Source of the DNA: Pseudomonas benzenivorans
GTDB taxonomy: Bacteria > Pseudomonadota > Gammaproteobacteria > Pseudomonadales > Pseudomonadaceae
Length of the DNA: 64,000 bases
Reading direction: 5' to 3'
Assembly: GCF_900100495.1 (NCBI RefSeq)
Contig: NZ_FNCT01000002.1
Location: 496,001-560,000, forward strand
The position numbers and the translations under genes are program-made. Each line of letters opens with the position of its first letter. Position 1 is the first letter of the stretch. Shown in pieces: positions 47,697-59,252 of the stretch. The notes below the pieces were generated by a model that was given only the letters and a program-made list of their open reading frames with translations, made no database searches and had not been told where the DNA came from.

Positions 47697-49652
47697 TTAC
47701 CAGTCCCAGGCCAGCGACAGGCTGACGCCTTGCTGCTGGTCCTCTTCGCCCTTGCGCAGGCTGTAGGCGCCCCGCAGTGCCAAGTCATTGGTCAGTCGAT
47801 GGCTGATGCCGACGCTGGCGCGGTCCAGGCGATCGTCCGGCGTGTAGCCCTGCAGCGTGAAGTCGAGGCTCGGCAAGCTGTTCAGCGCGACAGTCACCTC
47901 GCTGCTGTCGTCCTCGTACTCCCGCTCACGGGCGATTTCCGCGAACACCTGGGTGCTTGGACTGACGGCCCATTGGCCCTGCAGGCCGACGCCGAGCCGT
48001 TTCGAGGTGCGCTCCTGGTCATCGAAACGCAGCGCCGTGGCACTCGCGCCCTTCTCGGCATAGCCATCGACCTCCACCCGCGCGTAATCGGCGCTGACGA
48101 AGGGGCTCAGATGCCAGCTGTCACCCGGCTGGGCGATGTCGTAACCCGCCCGGCCACTCAATGCCCAGAGCTGGCCGTCGCTGTCACCCTTCTCGCTGCG
48201 CGCGGCGACGCCCAGGCTGAAGGTGCGCTGCAAGTCGTGATAATCCAGGTGCCCGGCACTCGCCGCTACATCCGCCCACCAACGGTTGTGCTGATACTGC
48301 GCGAAAGCCGTGGCCAGATAGCTGCGCAGGTCGTAGTCGGAGTCGGCCGGCCCCGCCTCCAGCTCCTGCTCATAGAGGCCGAGCGCCATGCCGACCCGCC
48401 AGGCCTCGTCCAGGCGGTAGCTGCCGCCCAGGTTCAGGCTGTAGCCGTTGCCATCGCCGCTGGCCGAGCCGTCCTGCTCGTCGAAGTCCTGGCGCTGGCC
48501 GCCGGCATTGACGAAGGCGCGCCACTGACCGATGGACTGCCATGCCTCCCAATCCGCCAGCAACTCGCTGCGCAGTTGGTCCTGATGGGCGCGCAAGGTG
48601 CCGTGCGCCATCTCCGGCAGCAGGCTCAGCTCCCAGGGCGCCGACAGCAGCGAGTACGCATAGTCGGCGAAGATCTGCTGGCCGGCGCTCGTAGGGTGCA
48701 CGCTGTCGTCGAACAACAGCTTGCTCGGATCGGGCGTGCTGCTGTCAATGCCATAGCTGGCACTCTGGTTGGCACAATCATCGAAGCAGGTAGCCAACAA
48801 ATCCGCGTCCGGATCGAAGCCGAAGAGCGCCGGGCTGGCGACGACCTCCTCGACCAGCAGCGGCACGTTCAGCGGAATGATTTCCGCATCGATACCCGCC
48901 AGTTGGCTGACCAGCTCCTGATTGAAGTCCGCCACCAAACCGGAAACCGTCTCGGGCAACGCGGGAAAAATCACGCCCAGGGCAGCCGCGTTGGGGGTCT
49001 TGCCCACGTCGCCCAGGAGTGGCACCACGATGTAGCGGGCACCGGCGCCCTGCAGTGCCCGGACACTGTCCGCCAGGCGGGTCGCCGAGCCCTGTGCCTG
49101 CAGGGTCGCCACCTCGGGAGCGGCGAAAGGATTGATGATCAGGTCGAGAAAGTCGTTGCCGCCGCCGTTCACGTAGAACAGCGTGTTGGGATCGATCCGT
49201 TCGCCCCGGGCCGCCAGGTCGACCAGGTAACCCGGGCGGGTACGCAGGTTGGTGCCATCGGTCAACTCGACGACCGACCCCTCCCCCGTACCGGTGATGG
49301 AGTCCAAGATCTGCGCCGTCGTATTGCCGCCCACGGCATAGTTGGTGCCATCCGCCAGCCCCAGCGCGGCGTTCACCGGCGAGGTCGACCCGGTCAGCTC
49401 GCCCAAGCCGAGCCGCAGGCTCAAGATCTGGGTAGCGTTCAGGGCGAAGAACTCTCCGGAGCCGAAGGTCGGTCCCGTGCGGTTGGTGAAGCGCAGGGTC
49501 GAGCCTAGCGGGCCGCCAGCGTCCGGAAACTGCCCGGCATCGCTCAGGCTATCGCCGAAGACCACCAGGCCGCTGTACGGGGAAGCCGAAGCGAGAGAGG
49601 GCAATGAAGCCAGCAGGCAAGCCGCCGCTAACGGCGTCAGAATTCGTTTCAC
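47697..49652 (-). CDS. estA: Autotransporter GDSL esterase EstA
   Basis: 651 aa. Signal peptide MKRILTPLAAACLLASLPSLASA; passenger GDSL lipase with nucleophile Ser35 in VVFGDSLSDAGQF, block with NGGGNDFLDL, and the DxxH pair in LLFDDSVHPTSAGQ. The last ~270 residues are an autotransporter beta-barrel (alternating hydrophobic strands, terminal ...LSLAWDW). Displays an esterase on the outer surface; in P. aeruginosa EstA affects rhamnolipid and motility. Length normal (about 646-650). Confidence 0.95.
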   Translation of the reverse strand: MKRILTPLAAACLLASLPSLASASPYSGLVVFGDSLSDAGQFPDAGGPLGSTLRFTNRTGPTFGSGEFFALNATQILSLRLGLGELTGSTSPVNAALGLADGTNYAVGGNTTAQILDSITGTGEGSVVELTDGTNLRTRPGYLVDLAARGERIDPNTLFYVNGGGNDFLDLIINPFAAPEVATLQAQGSATRLADSVRALQGAGARYIVVPLLGDVGKTPNAAALGVIFPALPETVSGLVADFNQELVSQLAGIDAEIIPLNVPLLVEEVVASPALFGFDPDADLLATCFDDCANQSASYGIDSSTPDPSKLLFDDSVHPTSAGQQIFADYAYSLLSAPWELSLLPEMAHGTLRAHQDQLRSELLADWEAWQSIGQWRAFVNAGGQRQDFDEQDGSASGDGNGYSLNLGGSYRLDEAWRVGMALGLYEQELEAGPADSDYDLRSYLATAFAQYQHNRWWADVAASAGHLDYHDLQRTFSLGVAARSEKGDSDGQLWALSGRAGYDIAQPGDSWHLSPFVSADYARVEVDGYAEKGASATALRFDDQERTSKRLGVGLQGQWAVSPSTQVFAEIAREREYEDDSSEVTVALNSLPSLDFTLQGYTPDDRLDRASVGISHRLTNDLALRGAYSLRKGEEDQQQGVSLSLAWDW

Positions 49653-49764
49653 TGGGTACTCCTTGTATTATTTTTATAGGGCTTACCAACGTTCCGAATC
49701 TAGTCAGTTTTGTGACCGAATGCACTAGCCGCGCCGCCGCCTCACCCATTTGGGTGAAGCGAGC

Positions 49765-51426
49765 TCACTCGCTGTCGAGCGAGGCGAACACCCGATTGCG
49801 GCCACGGCGTTTCGCCTCGTACAGCGCCGCATCGGCGGCCTGCAACAGCTCATCCAGCGCGCGGCCCTGTTCGGGCCACATCGCCAGGCCGGCCGACAAG
49901 GTCACCTGGCGCACGCCACTGCGGGTGGGCAGCGGCGTACTGGCGAGCCGCAGGCAGATCGCCTCCAGGCGCTTGCGGGCCTCCTCGGCATCGGCGCCGG
50001 GGAGGATCAGCAAGAACTCCTCGCCGCCGATGCGGAACACCGCATCCGAGCAGCGCAGGCTGTCCAGCAGGTGCTGCGCCACGCCCCTGAGCACGTCGTC
50101 GCCGACCAGGTGGCCATGCTCGTCGTTGAGCCGCTTGAAATGATCGAGGTCGATCAGCGCCACGGCCATCGGCGCCCGCTCGCGCTGCACCCGGCCGCGC
50201 TCGCGGTTGAAGAACTCGTCCAGGTAGCGCCGGTTGTACAAGCCGGTCAGCGGGTCGCAGAGCGCCTGCTCGCGCAGTTGCTCGTGCAGGCTGGAGATGG
50301 TGCGCAGGCGCTCCTCGCTGATGGCCAGCGCCTCGGCCAGCTTCAGCTCGTCGAGATGGCGCTGGGTGACGTCACGCAGGTAGAGCATCTGCCCGAGGAT
50401 CAGCGGGCCGTTGTGCGTCTTGCGCTCGATTGTCCGAATGCGCAGCTCGAAGTAGCGGGCCGAACTGGTCAGGGTCAGCAGTTGCTCCGGCGCCACGCCA
50501 GCCTGGCGCTCCAGCAGCGCTTGCAGGTCGGCCCCGAACACCGGCCAATCGCCCAGCTTGCGCCCCTGCCAGTCGCCCCGCAGGCCGGCCAGCTTGAGTG
50601 CCTCGGGGTTGGCCTCGATCACCCGCGACTGCGGGTCGACCACCAGCACCGGGTCGAGCAACGCATCCAGCAGCAGATGCCGCGCCACCGGCAGCAGATC
50701 GAACAAGCGCACCCCGACGATCAGCCAGGCAAACGCCAGCAGGGTGAAGGCAAAGCTGAAGGGCGTCGGGTCGAAGCCGAACAGCATCCAGCCGAAGCCG
50801 ACATAGCTCAGATTGGCGACCCAGGGCACCAGGGTGACGAACACGAAGGCCAGGTAATGCCGGCGGTGCACGCCATAACTGACCATCGCCGCGCGAATCA
50901 CCACGCCCATGCAGAACGCCATGAACAGATAGACATACGCCGCCGCGGCATGGAACAGCGGACCGTGTTCATAGCGAATCGGCGCCCCGGGCTCGGCCGA
51001 GATCGGCGCAGTGCCCGCCAGGTAGAACAAGCCGTGCCAGGGATTGCTCAGCGCCATCAGCCAGATCAGCAGCGGCACCAGTGCCAGGCCCAGCACGCTG
51101 CGCAGCGGCAGCGGCTGGCGCACGCTGTTGACGTACTGCCAGAGGAAAATCGCCCAGAAGGTCGGTACCGAGACGATCCCCGGCCAGGCCATGGTGGCCC
51201 ACAGGACCTTGCAGGCGGGGGCCTGCGCAGAGATTTCCAGGCCCGCCGCGAGCATCCACCAGAGGCTGGCGGCATGCATCAGGAGGAAGCTGTCGCGGCC
51301 GGGGAAATAACGTTGCCGGGCGACCCAGCGCTTGAGCAGGATCACCCCGACGCAGACCGCGAGGGTCAACACGACCGGCGCGCTCAAGGCCCACGTCGAA
51401 GTCGCGCAGGCAGTCATCGAGACCAC
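49765..51426 (-). CDS. Diguanylate cyclase with N-terminal 7-helix membrane sensor and PAS domain
   Basis: 553 aa: seven membrane helices in the first ~245 residues (histidine-kinase-type 7TM sensor), a PAS-like domain ~250-365 (LLLDALLDPVLVVDPQSRVIEANPEALKLAGL), a short coiled coil and a GGDEF domain (DPLTGLYNRRYLDEFFNRE; RIGGEEF at 465-471). The active-site motif is GGEEF, and an RxxD inhibitory-site motif (RCSD) precedes it by five residues. It probably makes cyclic-di-GMP with product inhibition. Start at 51426 or three codons later (51417). Ligand unknown. Confidence 0.9.
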   Translation of the reverse strand: MVSMTACATSTWALSAPVVLTLAVCVGVILLKRWVARQRYFPGRDSFLLMHAASLWWMLAAGLEISAQAPACKVLWATMAWPGIVSVPTFWAIFLWQYVNSVRQPLPLRSVLGLALVPLLIWLMALSNPWHGLFYLAGTAPISAEPGAPIRYEHGPLFHAAAAYVYLFMAFCMGVVIRAAMVSYGVHRRHYLAFVFVTLVPWVANLSYVGFGWMLFGFDPTPFSFAFTLLAFAWLIVGVRLFDLLPVARHLLLDALLDPVLVVDPQSRVIEANPEALKLAGLRGDWQGRKLGDWPVFGADLQALLERQAGVAPEQLLTLTSSARYFELRIRTIERKTHNGPLILGQMLYLRDVTQRHLDELKLAEALAISEERLRTISSLHEQLREQALCDPLTGLYNRRYLDEFFNRERGRVQRERAPMAVALIDLDHFKRLNDEHGHLVGDDVLRGVAQHLLDSLRCSDAVFRIGGEEFLLILPGADAEEARKRLEAICLRLASTPLPTRSGVRQVTLSAGLAMWPEQGRALDELLQAADAALYEAKRRGRNRVFASLDSE

Positions 51427-51601
51427 CTTTGGCCACGATCGACGGAGAAACGCCGGAAACCCATACCTGCACGGCGCAGGACAGTCTCAGGCGCTAGCAG
51501 CGCAGCGGTGCAGGTTAAGTTACGCAAAGGCCTTCCCGACCTCAGACGCCGATGGATACAAGCTGCCTAAGATACTGCAAAACCCCATTGGCATAAGGGT
51601 T

Positions 51602-52990
51602 TTATTCATCTCGGCCGGCACCGCTGCCCTGCGCCGGCGAGCGCCGCAACAAGCTTGCGGCCATCAATGCCAGCACGCCCACCCCCAGCAGCAGGACGGC
51701 CCACAGCCCCCAACGCTTCCAGTCGCGCGTGACGTGGCCGGGCGGCTGCGCCAGTGCGTTCAGGTCGGTTTCCAGCTCGACCCGGGCACGCCCCAAGCGC
51801 TGCAGACGCGCCGGCAGGAACCCGGGGATCAGGGTACCCAGCGGCAGGGCCGCCGACTGCGCCGCCGACCTGCCCAGCGCCAGCCGATAGGGCGGTCCGC
51901 CGCGCAGCAGGAACACCAGTTGCGTCGCCCGTACGCCGACCCGCAGCCGCGGCGCCGCGCTGCCCAGGCCGCCGCCGCGTTCGTCGACCTGCAGGCGCAG
52001 CTGCTGCACCGCCACCCCCGGCAGTTGCAGCTGGTCCTGACGCATTTCCACGCCATTCTCCGGCAGGCGATAGAGCAGTCCACTGGCCAGCGGCTGCCAG
52101 CGCCCGCCGCCGTCGTGCCGGCCACTGACCCGTACCGGCGCCAGGCTGTTGGCCTGTTCCAGCTCGACGTGCAGGCGCTCCAGGGGCAGCGCCAGCGGCA
52201 ACTGCCACTGGTACTCGCCACTTTGGTTGCGCGTCGCCGGCATGAGCTCGGACCACACCAGCGGCGCCGGCAGACTGTCGCTGCGCCGGCCGAGCAGCTG
52301 CGCGGCGCTCAGCTGCGGCGCCTGCTGCGGGCTTTGCCAGAGCAGGCGCAGGTAGCGCGCCGGGCGCCCGGGCAGCTCGACCTGGCGCTGTTCGATGCGC
52401 TCGCCGCCGAACGCCAGGCGAGCGAGCTGGCCGCTGCCCCAGGGCTGCCAGCCCTGCAAGTCGTCGCTGGCCTCGATGCTGAAGCGCTGGAAGCCCTCCT
52501 GCCCGGCCGTCCAGTCGAGGCTCAGGCGCACCAGCGGCGCTTCGATGGCGCTGGCGTCAAGCAGCCAGCCGCGCAGCACCGCCGGCGCGTCCGCCAGGGC
52601 GCCCGGCTCGACCAGTTCGATCAGCGTGCCAGTGCTGCTGCGCTGCACCCGCAGGCGCGGCGCGGCCAGCTCATCGTCACGCTCGGCGTACAGCGGAAAC
52701 CACTTCACCGCCTGCTCCTGCAGGTTTTCCCCGGCCTCGCTGCGCACCAGGGCATAGGCCAGCGCCTCGCCTGCACCATTGAATACCCGCAGATCGCGCA
52801 GATCGCCGAAGCGCGCGGCGAAATGCAGCGCCATCGGCAGCTCCAGGCGGTACCAGGGTCCCTCCCCGGACAGCGTCAGCGGTAGCTGCACGGCATAGTC
52901 ATCCAGGCGCTCGGCGGCCTGGCCCCAGGAACAGAGCAGCAGCCCGCTGGCCAGCAGCCAGGCCTGCCGGAGTTTTTTCCCCATGTTCAT
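51602..52990 (-). CDS. DUF3999-domain periplasmic/membrane protein
   Basis: 462 aa. N-terminal signal MNMGKKLRQAWLLASGLLLCSWGQA, a large beta-rich periplasmic region with repeated galactose-binding-like strands (FSIEASDDLQGWQPWGSGQLARLAFG; GRPARYLRLLWQS), and one C-terminal membrane helix (WGLWAVLLLGVGVLALMAASLL) with a short basic tail. Coupled by ATGA to the giant DUF2339 gene upstream, a pairing common in pseudomonads. Function unknown; the fold suggests ligand or glycan binding next to the membrane partner. Confidence 0.85.
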   Translation of the reverse strand: MNMGKKLRQAWLLASGLLLCSWGQAAERLDDYAVQLPLTLSGEGPWYRLELPMALHFAARFGDLRDLRVFNGAGEALAYALVRSEAGENLQEQAVKWFPLYAERDDELAAPRLRVQRSSTGTLIELVEPGALADAPAVLRGWLLDASAIEAPLVRLSLDWTAGQEGFQRFSIEASDDLQGWQPWGSGQLARLAFGGERIEQRQVELPGRPARYLRLLWQSPQQAPQLSAAQLLGRRSDSLPAPLVWSELMPATRNQSGEYQWQLPLALPLERLHVELEQANSLAPVRVSGRHDGGGRWQPLASGLLYRLPENGVEMRQDQLQLPGVAVQQLRLQVDERGGGLGSAAPRLRVGVRATQLVFLLRGGPPYRLALGRSAAQSAALPLGTLIPGFLPARLQRLGRARVELETDLNALAQPPGHVTRDWKRWGLWAVLLLGVGVLALMAASLLRRSPAQGSGAGRDE

Positions 52991-55900
52991 GCCCGCTCCT
53001 GCTCCATCTGCGCCTCACTTTCCGGCTTGCGCGGCGGCAGCGGGGCGAAATAGCCGACCACCAACAGCAGCACGCCGACTCCGATAAACGACACGATGCG
53101 CTCCAGCCCGCCGCGATTGCCCAACTCGACGAAGAACAGCTTGGCCACCACCAGCGCCACCAGCGCCGCGCCGACCAGCCACAGCTGGCGCCGGCCGCGC
53201 CGATGAGCGACGACCATCAGCGGCAGGGCGATCAGGGTCCAGACGATGGACAGTCCGGCCTGCACCAGCATCGAGTCGAGCAGCGCATCCAGGCGGTAGG
53301 GCACCGCGCCCCAATGGTGCGCCGTGCGCATCACCATCGCCGTCAGCAGGGCGAACAGCGAGATGCCGGCCAGCAGCTGCGCCAGCCACCGGCCGCGTTC
53401 GGCCGCCACCCCCAGCTGCGGCAAGCCCACGCGCAGCCAGGCGAACAGCGCGGCGAGGGCCAACAACAGGCCCAGCTCCAGCGGATTGAGCAGCGGCAGA
53501 TAGGCCAGCGGCTCGGCCGCGCCGGCGCTGGCGGCATTCGCCAGCCAGAACCAGCCGAGCATCAGCAACGCCAGCGGCAGTGCCGCCAGCACGCGGTACT
53601 CGCGCGGGTAGCCGAGCACCGGCCACGGCCACTGGCGCGGCAGCGCCATCAGCCACAGGTAGGCGCTCGGCAGCAGCGCCCAGCCGAGCCAGCGCCAGGC
53701 GTTGTACTGCCCGGACAAGGCCAGCAGCTGGTAACGCAGCTCCAGGGCGAGGGCGCCCAGCAGCAGCCAGCAACCGAGCACGTGGGCGGCGCTCAGGGCG
53801 CCGGCTGGCAACTGCGGCGCCAGGCGCCGCAGCGACCAGAAATGCCCGGCGAACAGCAGCGGCCAGGCCAGCCAGCCGAAATCCGCCGCCGGCTGGTACT
53901 CCGGGTGCCAGGCCTGCAGCAGCACCACCGCCGCCAGCGGCACCAGCAGGCAGCAGAGCAGCGCCAGCTCGGGCCATTGCATACGCCGTGCGAGGAACGC
54001 GGCCAGCGCCACGCTGGCGGCCGCCAGCACCAGCAAGGCGGCGCCCTGCAGCTCGCTCGCGACGAAGCGCAGCACCTCGCCAGCCAGGGCCAGGCCCCAC
54101 CAGGCCGCGCCCCAGACCAGCAGCAACTGCGCCAGACGCAACAGCAGCGGGCCGGCCAAGGCCGCTGGGGCCTCGGCCCGCGCCAGCCGCTGCAAGCGCC
54201 AGGCACCGATCAACGCCGCCACGGCCAGCACCGCAGGGGTCCAGAAACCGCTATGCGCCAGCGGCCGCAGCCCCTCGCCACCCGGCTGGCCGAGCAGCAG
54301 CGGGCTGGCAATCAGGAAGGCCAGCCCGGCCCCGCCCTGCAACAACAGGCCGAAGACGAAGCCGGCACGCTGCTGCAGGTGCAGGCTGAGCCAGACGATC
54401 AGCAGCCCGCTGCCACCCCAGACCGCACTGGCGCTGGCCCAGGGCAGGACGAACAGCACCGCCAGGTTGAGGAACAGCAGGCCGACCAACAGCACCGCCG
54501 CCAGCCCAGCCAGCATCCGCCGGTTACCGCTCAGGCGCGGGTCACGGGCGGCCAGCAGCATGCCGCCGATCAAGGCCAGGCCGATCCACGAGGACGTCAG
54601 CAGGCCGAACCAGCCATCGGCGAAACCACCGCCGCCGCGCAGCTCGTCGTCGGCCATCTGCAGCAGGAACAGCAGCCCACCGAGCAGCTGCACGGAAAAG
54701 GCGCTGAAGACCAGGGCACGATCCTGCAGGCGCAGGCCCAGCCACAGGGTCAGCAGTCCCGCCGCCGCCCAGGCGCTGGCCGTGCCCGCGGCGGCGAAGC
54801 ACAGCGGCGCGATCAGGTAGAGAAAGGCCAGGCCGCTGCAGGCCAGCAGCGGCAGGCCGCGCCGCTCCCAGGCGCTGCTGGCCGCGAGCGGCGCCTGGCG
54901 CAGTTGCCAGTAGCTGAACGACAAGGCCGCGCCGAGCATCAGCGCCCCCAGCGGCGCGCCCTCCAGCAGCGTCTCGCGAGCGCCTTCCAGACCGCCGAGG
55001 AAGGCCAGCGCCGCGCCGCACTGCAGCAGCAGGGCGAAGGCCCGCGCCAGACCGCGCTGCTGGCGCAGGCCGAGCCAGTAGATGCCGGCGCCCTCCACCG
55101 CCCAGGCCGCCGAGGTCCAGCGCGCGTCCAGGCCCAGGGGAATCGCCAGGCTGGCGAACACCACACCCAGGGCCAGGCAGGTCTCCACCAGCAGCAGGGC
55201 GCGGTCGCCGCTGCGCCCGGCCAGCAGCCGTGCCAGCCCCAGGTACAGCAGACCCAGGGCCACGGCGCTGAAGGCCGCGGCCAACTCGATATGCCGCACC
55301 AGCGCGAACTGCAGGCCGAAGCCCACCAGCGGCGGGCCGAACAGCACGCTGGCGTCGATATAGTCGCCCTGGCGCGCCGCCCAGCGCAGCAGTTCGCCGC
55401 GCTCAGCCGGCGCCTCCTCCGCATCCCGCAGCTTGCGCCGGGCGAACAGCAGGCCGATGGCCAGGTACATCAGGAAGAACAGCAGCAGGAACGGCTCGGT
55501 GCTCCACAGCAGCTCGGGCGTGTAGGAGCGCAGGCCCCAGGCGAAGCCGATGGCGAAGGTGCCGACGAAGCCGATCAGGTTGAGCAGGCGCCAGGCCTTG
55601 AACCAGGCGATGGCGAAGATCCCGCCGTTGAGCAGGGCGAAATAGCTGAACAGCGCGACATGGTCGCCGCTGCCGGTCGAGGTCAGGATCGGTGCGGCGA
55701 AGCCGCCGAGCGCCGCGGCCGCCGCCAGGCCCAGGGCGTCCTGCGCCACCGCGAGGATCGCCGAACTGCAGGTCACCACCACCAGCAGCGCCAGCGCCAT
55801 GCCGGCGGACAGCAGCGGATGCAGGCGCATCGCCGCGAACACCGTGAGGTAGAGCACGGCGATCCCGGCCCCCTGGAGCACCAGGGCGTAGGCAGGATTG

Positions 55901-56580
55901 CGCCGGCGCAGCCACCAGCCCAGGCCAAGCAGCGCGATGGCACTGGAGGCGACCCCGGCATAGCGCAGCTCCACCGGCAGCACCAGGCCTTCGGTGGCGT
56001 AGCGCAGGAGGAACGCCAGACCGAGGAACAACAGCAGCACGCCGACCCGCAGCAGCGTGTTGCCGCCCAGCAGCCAGGCCCTGGCCGTGGCCAGGGCGCG
56101 CTCGAGCAGGGACGGCATGCGCGGCGCCGACCCGCGCCAGAGGACGGCAGGACTTGGCGGGACGCCGACTGCGCCTGGCTGAGGCTCGGCGCCCTGCTCC
56201 AGGCCGGCGTCGGCGGCTGCCGGCTCCAACTCCAGCGTCCATTCCAACTCGGCCCGCGCAGCCGCCTCCGCGGCCTGCGGCGTGGTAGCCGTCTGCGCTT
56301 CGACGTCGGCAGCCGGTTCAGGAGCCGGCACTTCAGCACCATCAACCGGGCCCCGCTCGACCTTGAGCAGGCGCTCATGGATCGCCGTGGTGCCCCGCTC
56401 GAAACGCTCGGCGAAGCTCTTCAGCTCCGCATCCAGCGCCGCATTCGCCCGTTCCAGGCTGCGCAGTTTGACGGCCTGGCCCAGGCCCAGGCCCAGCAGG
56501 CCGCCCAGCAGCGCGGCACTCGGCGACTCGCCGACCAGCGTCCCCAGGACCAACCCGACCAGCATGAACATCCATTGCAT
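52987..56580 (-). CDS. DUF2339 giant polytopic membrane protein
   Basis: 1197 aa. An N-terminal hydrophobic segment (MQWMFMLVGLVLGTLVG) is followed by a coiled coil (residues ~38-85, LRSLERANAALDAELKSFAERF) and an acidic Pro/Ala linker to ~150. After that roughly 28-30 membrane helices run to the end, closing ...VGVLLLVVGYFAPLPPRKPESEAQMEQERA. Length is at the high end for DUF2339. Start at 56580 (GGAAGG upstream) instead of 11 codons earlier. No catalytic motif can be named. Pairs with the DUF3999 protein; perhaps a membrane glycan or lipid system, but this is inference only. Confidence 0.87.
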   Translation of the reverse strand: MQWMFMLVGLVLGTLVGESPSAALLGGLLGLGLGQAVKLRSLERANAALDAELKSFAERFERGTTAIHERLLKVERGPVDGAEVPAPEPAADVEAQTATTPQAAEAAARAELEWTLELEPAAADAGLEQGAEPQPGAVGVPPSPAVLWRGSAPRMPSLLERALATARAWLLGGNTLLRVGVLLLFLGLAFLLRYATEGLVLPVELRYAGVASSAIALLGLGWWLRRRNPAYALVLQGAGIAVLYLTVFAAMRLHPLLSAGMALALLVVVTCSSAILAVAQDALGLAAAAALGGFAAPILTSTGSGDHVALFSYFALLNGGIFAIAWFKAWRLLNLIGFVGTFAIGFAWGLRSYTPELLWSTEPFLLLFFLMYLAIGLLFARRKLRDAEEAPAERGELLRWAARQGDYIDASVLFGPPLVGFGLQFALVRHIELAAAFSAVALGLLYLGLARLLAGRSGDRALLLVETCLALGVVFASLAIPLGLDARWTSAAWAVEGAGIYWLGLRQQRGLARAFALLLQCGAALAFLGGLEGARETLLEGAPLGALMLGAALSFSYWQLRQAPLAASSAWERRGLPLLACSGLAFLYLIAPLCFAAAGTASAWAAAGLLTLWLGLRLQDRALVFSAFSVQLLGGLLFLLQMADDELRGGGGFADGWFGLLTSSWIGLALIGGMLLAARDPRLSGNRRMLAGLAAVLLVGLLFLNLAVLFVLPWASASAVWGGSGLLIVWLSLHLQQRAGFVFGLLLQGGAGLAFLIASPLLLGQPGGEGLRPLAHSGFWTPAVLAVAALIGAWRLQRLARAEAPAALAGPLLLRLAQLLLVWGAAWWGLALAGEVLRFVASELQGAALLVLAAASVALAAFLARRMQWPELALLCCLLVPLAAVVLLQAWHPEYQPAADFGWLAWPLLFAGHFWSLRRLAPQLPAGALSAAHVLGCWLLLGALALELRYQLLALSGQYNAWRWLGWALLPSAYLWLMALPRQWPWPVLGYPREYRVLAALPLALLMLGWFWLANAASAGAAEPLAYLPLLNPLELGLLLALAALFAWLRVGLPQLGVAAERGRWLAQLLAGISLFALLTAMVMRTAHHWGAVPYRLDALLDSMLVQAGLSIVWTLIALPLMVVAHRRGRRQLWLVGAALVALVVAKLFFVELGNRGGLERIVSFIGVGVLLLVVGYFAPLPPRKPESEAQMEQERA

Positions 56581-56813
56581 GCAGTGTTTTCCTTCCCGAC
56601 TAGAGATCCTCACCCGCCTCCCTGCTCGCCAGGCGATAGGCCAGTATAGGAGCCAGAGCCCGCCTCACCCAGGGAGACGTATGCCGGCCGCATCACAGGC
56701 ACAGAAACTTTCCGCCGGGCCGAAAAGCCGACCAGCCGGCAGATGTTGGTTCACAAATCCGCCAGCACCGCTATCATCGCCCGCCGCACAGCCGATACCT
56801 GCCCGATAGCCCG

Positions 56814-57215
56814 ATGAAAAACAACCTGATCGCCGCCGCCGAACTCGACCGCCTGGACACCTGGGCCAAATACACCAGCGACATGTGCCACGGCTGCATC
56901 TCCAGCTGCTGCACGCTGCCGGTGGAAGTGCGCCTGGGCGACCTGATCCGCATCGGCGTGGTCGACGAGTTCGAGCGCGGCGAGCCGGCGAAGAACATCG
57001 CCAAGCGCTTGCAGAAGGACGGCATAGTCGAACGCTTCAACCAGAAATCGGGGATCTTCACCCTGGTCCGCATGAGCAATAACGACTGCCTGTACCTGGA
57101 TCGCCAGACGCGCCTGTGCACCATCTACGACAAGCGTCCGGACACCTGCCGCAACCACCCGAAAGTCGGCCCGCGCCCGGGCTACTGCGCCTACAAGCCG
57201 AAAGCGCTGCGCTGA
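56814..57215 (+). CDS. YkgJ-family cysteine-cluster protein
   Basis: 133 aa with Cys pattern CHGC...SSCC (about 25-33), then ...NDCLYLDRQTRLCTIYDKRPDTCRNHP and YCAYKP; the spacing fits the YkgJ (UPF0153) zinc/iron-chelating Cys cluster. Soluble, no signal. Function unknown; sometimes viewed as a metal or Fe-S binding protein. Convergent with typA over a strong terminator. Confidence 0.88.
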   Translation: MKNNLIAAAELDRLDTWAKYTSDMCHGCISSCCTLPVEVRLGDLIRIGVVDEFERGEPAKNIAKRLQKDGIVERFNQKSGIFTLVRMSNNDCLYLDRQTRLCTIYDKRPDTCRNHPKVGPRPGYCAYKPKALR

Positions 57216-57256
57216 CCCCAGGCCGCCGGTGCGCGGCGACGGTCCGCACGCACGCA

Positions 57257-57298
57257 TAAAAAAGCCCCCGCCAGCTCGCGCTGACGGGGGCTTTTCAG
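57257..57298. terminator. Bidirectional terminator between ykgJ-like gene and typA
   Basis: AAAAAAGCCCCCGCCAGC-TCGC-GCTGACGGGGGCTTTT has a long GC stem with one mismatch and poly-T tails on both strands. It serves both convergent genes. Confidence 0.9.
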
Positions 57299-57310
57299 TA
57301 CAGCCGAAGC

Positions 57311-59122
<1,812 letters not shown>

Positions 59123-59252
59123 TTGTGTATCTCGATCAGAGGATTCGGGTTGCCACCAAGTCTAGGCGGCGAGTGTGAATGAACGGTGCTTCTAGCTGGT
59201 CCGTCGGTCGGGGGGGCGATGGCGGATACTGCCGCCATTCAGCCCGGGCGTC

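Noticed and set aside
53203..56649. 1148-codon plus-strand open frame opposite the DUF2339 gene
   Set aside because: Product is mostly Gln/Arg/Ala/Gly, as expected from the complement of Leu/Ala-rich membrane codons; the minus-strand frame encodes regular membrane helices.
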